A stretch of DNA of 10,718 bases from the NCBI GenBank assembly GCA_910580135.1, contig CAJTXC010000048.1, positions 1-10,718 on the forward strand. The letters are read 5' to 3'. Shown one piece after another: positions 7,886-10,718 of the stretch. The stretch comes from an uncultured Bacilli bacterium (GTDB taxonomy: Bacteria; Bacillota_I; Bacilli_A; RF39; UBA660). Position numbers and translations under genes: made by a program. How positions within the stretch are numbered: position 1 is the first letter of the stretch; every line of letters begins with the position of its first letter. The notes under the pieces were generated by a model. The model was not told where the DNA came from. It ran no database searches and was given only the letters and a program-made list of their open reading frames with translations.

Positions 7886-7921
7886 AAAAAAAGACGAGAC
7901 CGTTTAAAGTCTCGTCCTTTT
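7886..7921 (-). terminator. Terminator of the phage lysis operon
   Basis: A perfect 8-bp GC-rich stem GACGAGAC / GTCTCGTC (7893-7900 and 7909-7916) with an 8-nt loop. On the minus strand seven Ts follow, so it ends the endolysin transcript; the endolysin stop codon overlaps its outer edge. On the plus strand only four Ts follow, so it may end HNH transcription more weakly. Confidence 0.85.
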
Positions 7922-8738
7922 AATATCTTAATTTTTGATTTGCACGTATTAAGTTAGGGTTATTACCTATAATATCTCTATTGTTGTTATATAATGTATG
8001 CCAGTCAGCTATCCCTAACTTTTTGGCTATACCACTCAAAGTATCTCCTCTTTGAACGACATAATATCGAGTAGCTGTTTGTGGAGTGCTACCAGCAAGT
8101 ATTTGATTTACTCTAGCTTGTACCTCACTATATTTTGAACCTAGAGCTTGTTTTCTTGCGTTACCGTTACCATATTTACCAGCTATAACATCACGTGCTA
8201 ATTGTTCTATATCTCCAGTTGGTACACTTGGTTGTGGAGCTACATAGTGTACATCTCCAATAGCTGGGTTAATAATACACCCTCTAAATGTATAAGCACT
8301 ACCAAGACCCCAACGTCTATTATTGTTATTTCTTAGAACATTATAAAAAGCTGTTCCGCCATAATTAGACGCTGATGTATATATTTGGTTAGCACTATCA
8401 ATTCTTTCAACAACCTCAACGTGTCCCGCTCCGTCACTAGCGTTTAAAGTAGTGCCTTTTTGCCATACCATAATACCACCTAAAGTAGGAACATTACTTA
8501 TTGTAAGACCTAAACCTTTAGCTCGTTCAATAAAATTTTCAGCGTTACAGTTTAAGCTAGGGTATTTCATAGTGCCTATTATTTCGTTAAATCTACCACA
8601 CGCATATCCAACACAGTTAGATAATACATTACAGCTAGCGTCAGCTGGCTTACCTTGGATACAAGTTGAATAACCACCTCTTGATTTAGTTATATAAAAT
8701 TTATTACCATTACTAGGTTTAGATGTTCTTATATTCAT
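7920..8738 (-). CDS. Phage endolysin: CHAP peptidase/amidase, CW_7 repeat, LysM
   Basis: 272 residues, a modular peptidoglycan hydrolase that lyses the host at the end of the phage cycle. Residues 1-160 form a CHAP-type domain with the Cys42 nucleophile (NCVGYACGR), His106 (GAGHVEVVE) and a polar third residue, probably Asn125 (SASNY). Residues 176-214 match the CW_7 (Cpl-7) cell-wall-binding repeat (DVIAGKYGNG...VQARVNQIL). Residues 224-272 are a LysM domain (YVVQRGDTLSGIAKKLG). There is no signal peptide, so release depends on the holin encoded two genes upstream. The ATG at 8738 overlaps the stop of the preceding acidic-peptide gene by one base (TAATG), and its ribosome binding site GAGGAGGT lies inside that gene, indicating translational coupling. 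Domain calls are from motif recognition. The exact bond cut (amidase or endopeptidase) cannot be told. Confidence 0.92.
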   Translation of the reverse strand: MNIRTSKPSNGNKFYITKSRGGYSTCIQGKPADASCNVLSNCVGYACGRFNEIIGTMKYPSLNCNAENFIERAKGLGLTISNVPTLGGIMVWQKGTTLNASDGAGHVEVVERIDSANQIYTSASNYGGTAFYNVLRNNNNRRWGLGSAYTFRGCIINPAIGDVHYVAPQPSVPTGDIEQLARDVIAGKYGNGNARKQALGSKYSEVQARVNQILAGSTPQTATRYYVVQRGDTLSGIAKKLGIADWHTLYNNNRDIIGNNPNLIRANQKLRY

Positions 8739-8866
8739 TATTCAGCTACCTCCTCAATTTTGGTTTCATTTTCAACATTTCCGTCCTCAACTAACACATC
8801 AAGACCGTCCTCATTAAAAGTTGTTTGTACTTCTTCTACATTTTCGATTATTTCTTTATTTTCCAT
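8738..8866 (-). CDS. Acidic 42-residue phage peptide between holin and endolysin
   Basis: A short gene of 42 codons starting MENKEIIENVEEV. It has 12 Glu and 3 Asp against 2 Lys, no Cys and no membrane segment. The start at 8866 has a strong ribosome binding site (AAGGAGG, 8 nt upstream); the longer open frame above it runs back into the holin terminator-like hairpin and is not needed. The stop overlaps the endolysin ATG by one base, and the endolysin ribosome binding site lies inside this gene, so its translation probably sets endolysin output. The 8-mer GAGGACGG occurs three times on the coding strand, once as part of the ribosome binding site and twice as coding EDG, suggesting a small internal duplication. 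Function unknown; an antiholin or scaffold role would be a guess. Confidence 0.6.
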   Translation of the reverse strand: MENKEIIENVEEVQTTFNEDGLDVLVEDGNVENETKIEEVAE

Positions 8867-8896
8867 ATTTCCGTCCTCCTTTTTTGGAAAAATAAA

Positions 8897-8920
8897 AAAA
8901 CGCCTTAGATTTGACGTTTT
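8897..8920 (-). terminator. Hairpin terminator or attenuator after the holin gene
   Basis: On the minus strand AAAACGTC / GGCGTTTT pairs over 8 bp (one G-U) around an 8-nt loop and runs into a seven-T tract. It overlaps the holin stop codon and lies inside the lysis operon, so it would lower rather than end expression of the acidic peptide and endolysin. The stem is AT-rich and only moderately stable. Confidence 0.5.
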
Positions 8921-9320
8921 ACTTATCTTTTGGGTCATTTTCATTTTTTAATTGTTCTAGTACATCAAATATTTTTTGAGGCAAAGGTAGACCCATAGCT
9001 CCCCAGTTCTCTAATATTGATATACCCTCATTGGCTACAAAAAAGTAAATTACTAAGGTACGTATTGCTCCCGTGTTACCAGCTATTTTATCCAATATAA
9101 CAGCTACTGCTACTATAATAAGATAACCTAGTTTTTTTATAATACCTTTCAGTCCAACTGAGCTATTTACTTTTTTGCTATATATAGCTTTAAATATTCC
9201 AGTAACATAATCTAATATAATTACTGTTATTAAGATTTGTAATGCTATATCCCAACCACCTAAAAAGTACACCAACGTTGTTGCCAGTGTACCAGTTATA
9301 AAATTTATAAAATTTTTCAT
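8919..9320 (-). CDS. Phage holin, toxin secretion/phage lysis family (phage_holin_4 type)
   Basis: 133 residues. It inserts in the cytoplasmic membrane and opens it at a set time, letting the endolysin reach the wall. Hydrophobic segments lie at about 9-38, 65-80 and 86-104, with LDYVTGIFKA at 36-45, a sequence typical of the phage_holin_4 family. The C-terminal tail (119-133) is charged, as expected for the cytosolic end of a holin. The start is ATG 9320 with GGAGG only 4 nt upstream, placed directly after the stop of the previous gene, so the two are tightly coupled. The gene ends in a hairpin and is followed by the acidic peptide and the endolysin, a complete lysis cassette. Length and segment pattern fit the family, which is about 130-150 residues. 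Confidence 0.9.
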   Translation of the reverse strand: MKNFINFITGTLATTLVYFLGGWDIALQILITVIILDYVTGIFKAIYSKKVNSSVGLKGIIKKLGYLIIVAVAVILDKIAGNTGAIRTLVIYFFVANEGISILENWGAMGLPLPQKIFDVLEQLKNENDPKDK

Positions 9321-9329
9321 TTGTCCTCC

Positions 9330-9743
9330 TTATTTATATCCTACTACTCTCGTTATTTTAGTCTCAGCATTACTAAATAAATTAAAGTGATTTTCTCCGA
9401 AATTTATACCTCCATTTGATTTCCAAGTTATAGATTTACCCTTTATTTCAATAGAGGCACCACCTATTTGCATACTTGTATCGCTACTCTTATAAGCAAA
9501 TACAAGAGATACCGTTTTCTCATTTGGATTATAAACTTTTACACTATGGTTATAACCTTTATCATTTGATGTATAATATTTATAATAAAAAATCTCTACG
9601 TATTTATAATTAGAGACATTATCTGAGAGTGTTATAGTACCATTACTACCAGCATTATCATTATATAAAACAAACTCTTTCAATAAAGCGTATGGATATA
9701 TATTTTCATTATTACTATTTTTAAATTGTATACTTTTAGCCAT
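9330..9743 (-). CDS. Phage tail-tip/fibre protein with shared leader and beta-rich body
   Basis: 137 residues. The first 18 (KSIQFKNSNNENIYP region) match the leader of the next upstream gene, also at DNA level: about 41 of 50 bases agree between 9694-9743 and 10103-10152. The body differs. It has no GSIYLS or GGTWEQI collar motifs and instead carries a beta-strand-rich domain with VKVYNPNEKTVSLVFAY (69-85), IEIKGKSITW (98-107) and the ending ITRVVGYK, a C-terminal pattern I associate with Gram-positive phage tail fibre proteins. It is probably a receptor-contacting or decoration domain of the tail tip. No Shine-Dalgarno sequence precedes ATG 9743; the 16 nt after the upstream stop contain only AATAAGCCGATAAT-type sequence, so reinitiation is likely. 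The holin ribosome binding site begins right after its stop codon. Confidence 0.65.
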   Translation of the reverse strand: MAKSIQFKNSNNENIYPYALLKEFVLYNDNAGSNGTITLSDNVSNYKYVEIFYYKYYTSNDKGYNHSVKVYNPNEKTVSLVFAYKSSDTSMQIGGASIEIKGKSITWKSNGGINFGENHFNLFSNAETKITRVVGYK

Positions 9744-10152
9744 ATTATCGGCTTATTATTTAAGCTGTACGACACCATATATAACACGTAAAGTATGGTG
9801 GTAAGTTGTTATGAGTAGGAGCGTCCGAACTACCTAACCAACTATCACTCCAACCATTACCACTAGCAATTTTATTACCGCCATACGACACGCCACTACC
9901 GACGTGCGGTATGTTATTGGTTGTTAATGCAACAACTTTTTCTCCGCCAGTTTTCTTTACTGTGTTAAATTCGGTTTGTGATGTATCCACCCCAACTAAA
10001 GTACGACCTTTAGCTATTTGTTCCCACGTTCCACCAAACCATTTGCTTGGGTTGGTATCATTTATACTAAGATAAATACTACCAACTGGATAGTATGGGT
10101 GTGGATACATCTTCTCGTTATCATTATTTTTTAATTGTATACTTTTACTCAT
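9694..10152 (-). repeat. Duplicated leader segment of two tail genes (outer limits of the pair)
   Basis: The first 50 coding bases of the two genes starting at 9743 and 10152 (9694-9743 and 10103-10152) agree at about 41 positions, including a 15-bp identical core TAAAAGTATACAATT. Most differences are synonymous. The sequence between the two copies is not repeated. This marks a duplication or recombination point shared by otherwise different proteins. Confidence 0.7.
9760..10152 (-). CDS. Phage baseplate/tail collar-like protein, paralog lacking HxH
   Basis: 130 residues. After the leader (1-17) come the hallmark segments YPVGSIYLSINDTNPS (21-36) and FGGTWEQI (39-46), then a Gly/Ser-rich middle and the C-terminal NLPPYFTCYIW..RTA (116-130). 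This is the short tail collar/baseplate type found at the end of Gram-positive phage tail operons, probably a receptor-binding trimer. The upstream paralog (10165-10578) has the same frame of motifs. Where the paralog has MPSHSHG, this copy has IPHVGSG, so the metal-binding His-x-His pair is lost. There is no Shine-Dalgarno sequence before ATG 10152: the 12-nt gap after the previous stop is pure A/T. Translation probably depends on reinitiation from the gene before. Family assignment is firm; binding target unknown. Confidence 0.78.
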   Translation of the reverse strand: MSKSIQLKNNDNEKMYPHPYYPVGSIYLSINDTNPSKWFGGTWEQIAKGRTLVGVDTSQTEFNTVKKTGGEKVVALTTNNIPHVGSGVSYGGNKIASGNGWSDSWLGSSDAPTHNNLPPYFTCYIWCRTA

Positions 10153-10164
10153 TTTTATTTTAAT

Positions 10165-10578
10165 TTAGGCTGTACGTTTCCAAACATAAACCGCTAAATA
10201 TGGTGGCATATTATTATGGGCTTGATTACCACCGCTATCATATAAATAACCATTTCCACCATATGGACCGCCACTTGTAGTAGCAATACTTGTTGTACCA
10301 CCAAAACTCCATGCTTGGTCAAACTTAATTCCATGGGAATGACTAGGCATTTCATTTACTGTTAGTTGGTGGGTAGCCTCTCCACCAGTTGCACCAGCTT
10401 TATAAGTACTACCACAAGAAAGTAAAAATCGGTCTTTTATTTGTTCCCAAGTACCACCAAAGAACTCACTAGGGTTTATATTATTAACGGACATATAAAT
10501 TGAGCCTATTGGATAATAAGGGCAAGGATAAACAGCATTACCGCTTATATCTTTCATTTTAATAGCCTTACTACCCAT
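10165..10578 (-). CDS. Phage baseplate/tail collar-like protein with HxH motif
   Basis: 137 residues from ATG 10578. Segments in order: leader SKAIKMKDISGNAVYP (3-18), YYPIGSIYMSVNNINPS (21-37), FFGGTWEQI (39-47), the collar signature LTVNEMPSHSHG (72-83; His80 and His82) and the closing NMPPYLAVYVWKRTA (123-137). In phage tail fibres such as T4 gp12 the His-x-His pair binds a metal ion on the trimer axis. The protein probably sits at the tail tip and contacts the host. The start is chosen by alignment with the downstream paralog (MGSKAIK against MSKSIQ) and by GGTGG 5 nt upstream; a GTG at 10587 is possible but overlaps that site. A stronger AAAGGAGG lies about 20 nt upstream, too far for this ATG and with no other start in reach, which is odd. 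Confidence 0.8.
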   Translation of the reverse strand: MGSKAIKMKDISGNAVYPCPYYPIGSIYMSVNNINPSEFFGGTWEQIKDRFLLSCGSTYKAGATGGEATHQLTVNEMPSHSHGIKFDQAWSFGGTTSIATTSGGPYGGNGYLYDSGGNQAHNNMPPYLAVYVWKRTA

Positions 10579-10637
10579 ATAGACCACCGCCTAAATTGTA
10601 ACCTCCTTTACAAGAGGTATATAAAAAGGAGCTATGC

Positions 10638-10718
<81 letters not shown>

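Noticed and set aside
8867..8944. N-terminal extension of the acidic peptide gene
   Set aside because: The extension overlaps the holin stop and a terminator-like hairpin, has a different composition, and a strong AAGGAGG is correctly spaced for ATG 8866.
8760..8951. Plus-strand open frames inside the lysis genes, and others within nifJ and typA
   Set aside because: They are antisense shadows of well-supported genes, lack ribosome binding sites and have low-complexity hydrophobic or Ser/Phe-rich translations.
173..10578. Apparent excess of ACGT at codon junctions (AAC GTT, GAC GTT)
   Set aside because: I counted about 32 ACGT sites by eye, and the number expected from base composition near 32% GC is about the same, so there is no enrichment.
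9330..10578. Diversity-generating retroelement target in the tail genes
   Set aside because: No reverse transcriptase, template repeat or C-type lectin-like variable end is seen; the paralogs differ by ordinary divergence and a body swap.

Overview
The window is low in GC (about one third by eye), uses strong GGAGG-type ribosome binding sites and standard stop codons (TAA or TAG in all complete genes, Trp as TGG). It carries an anaerobe's pyruvate:ferredoxin oxidoreductase and a Gram-positive-style phage lysis cassette. This suggests an anaerobic, probably gut-associated Bacillota (Firmicutes) or close relative. The species cannot be named from the sequence.

Layout, left to right. (1) 1-116, minus: start of an unrecognised gene that leaves the window, with its own promoter and an operator-like palindrome over the -10. 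(2) 173-3574, minus: nifJ, the single-chain pyruvate:ferredoxin/flavodoxin oxidoreductase. (3) 3693-5513, plus: a two-gene operon of paralogous HipA-like kinases of about 300 residues, divergent from nifJ, with a clear promoter and no HipB-type antitoxin beside them. (4) A bidirectional hairpin terminator at 5512-5549 separates this operon from the convergent typA/bipA gene (5536-7350, minus), a ribosome-associated translational GTPase. (5) 7351-7522: divergent intergenic region with the typA promoter and a 20-bp tandem repeat, followed by a small HNH nuclease gene on the plus strand (7523-7852). (6) 7886-10718, minus: the distal end of a prophage late operon. In transcription order it holds a possible truncated upstream gene made of a tetranucleotide repeat, two collar-like tail or baseplate paralogs, a third tail protein with the same leader but a different body, a holin, a 42-residue acidic peptide, and a CHAP-CW_7-LysM endolysin, closed by a strong terminator.

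How the genes work together. nifJ and typA are ordinary chromosomal housekeeping genes. The phage block is a standard adsorption-then-lysis order: the tail tip proteins contact the host, the holin opens the membrane and the endolysin cuts the wall. No integrase, attachment site or repressor is in view, so the right phage boundary lies outside the window, and the left boundary is probably between typA and the endolysin terminator.

The most notable parts are the tandem HipA-like kinases, which share a DRF..N catalytic-loop variant; the modular tail-tip genes, two of which have no Shine-Dalgarno sequence; and the (GCTT)n tract that fills the right edge, which is either a phase-variable repeat or an assembly artefact.
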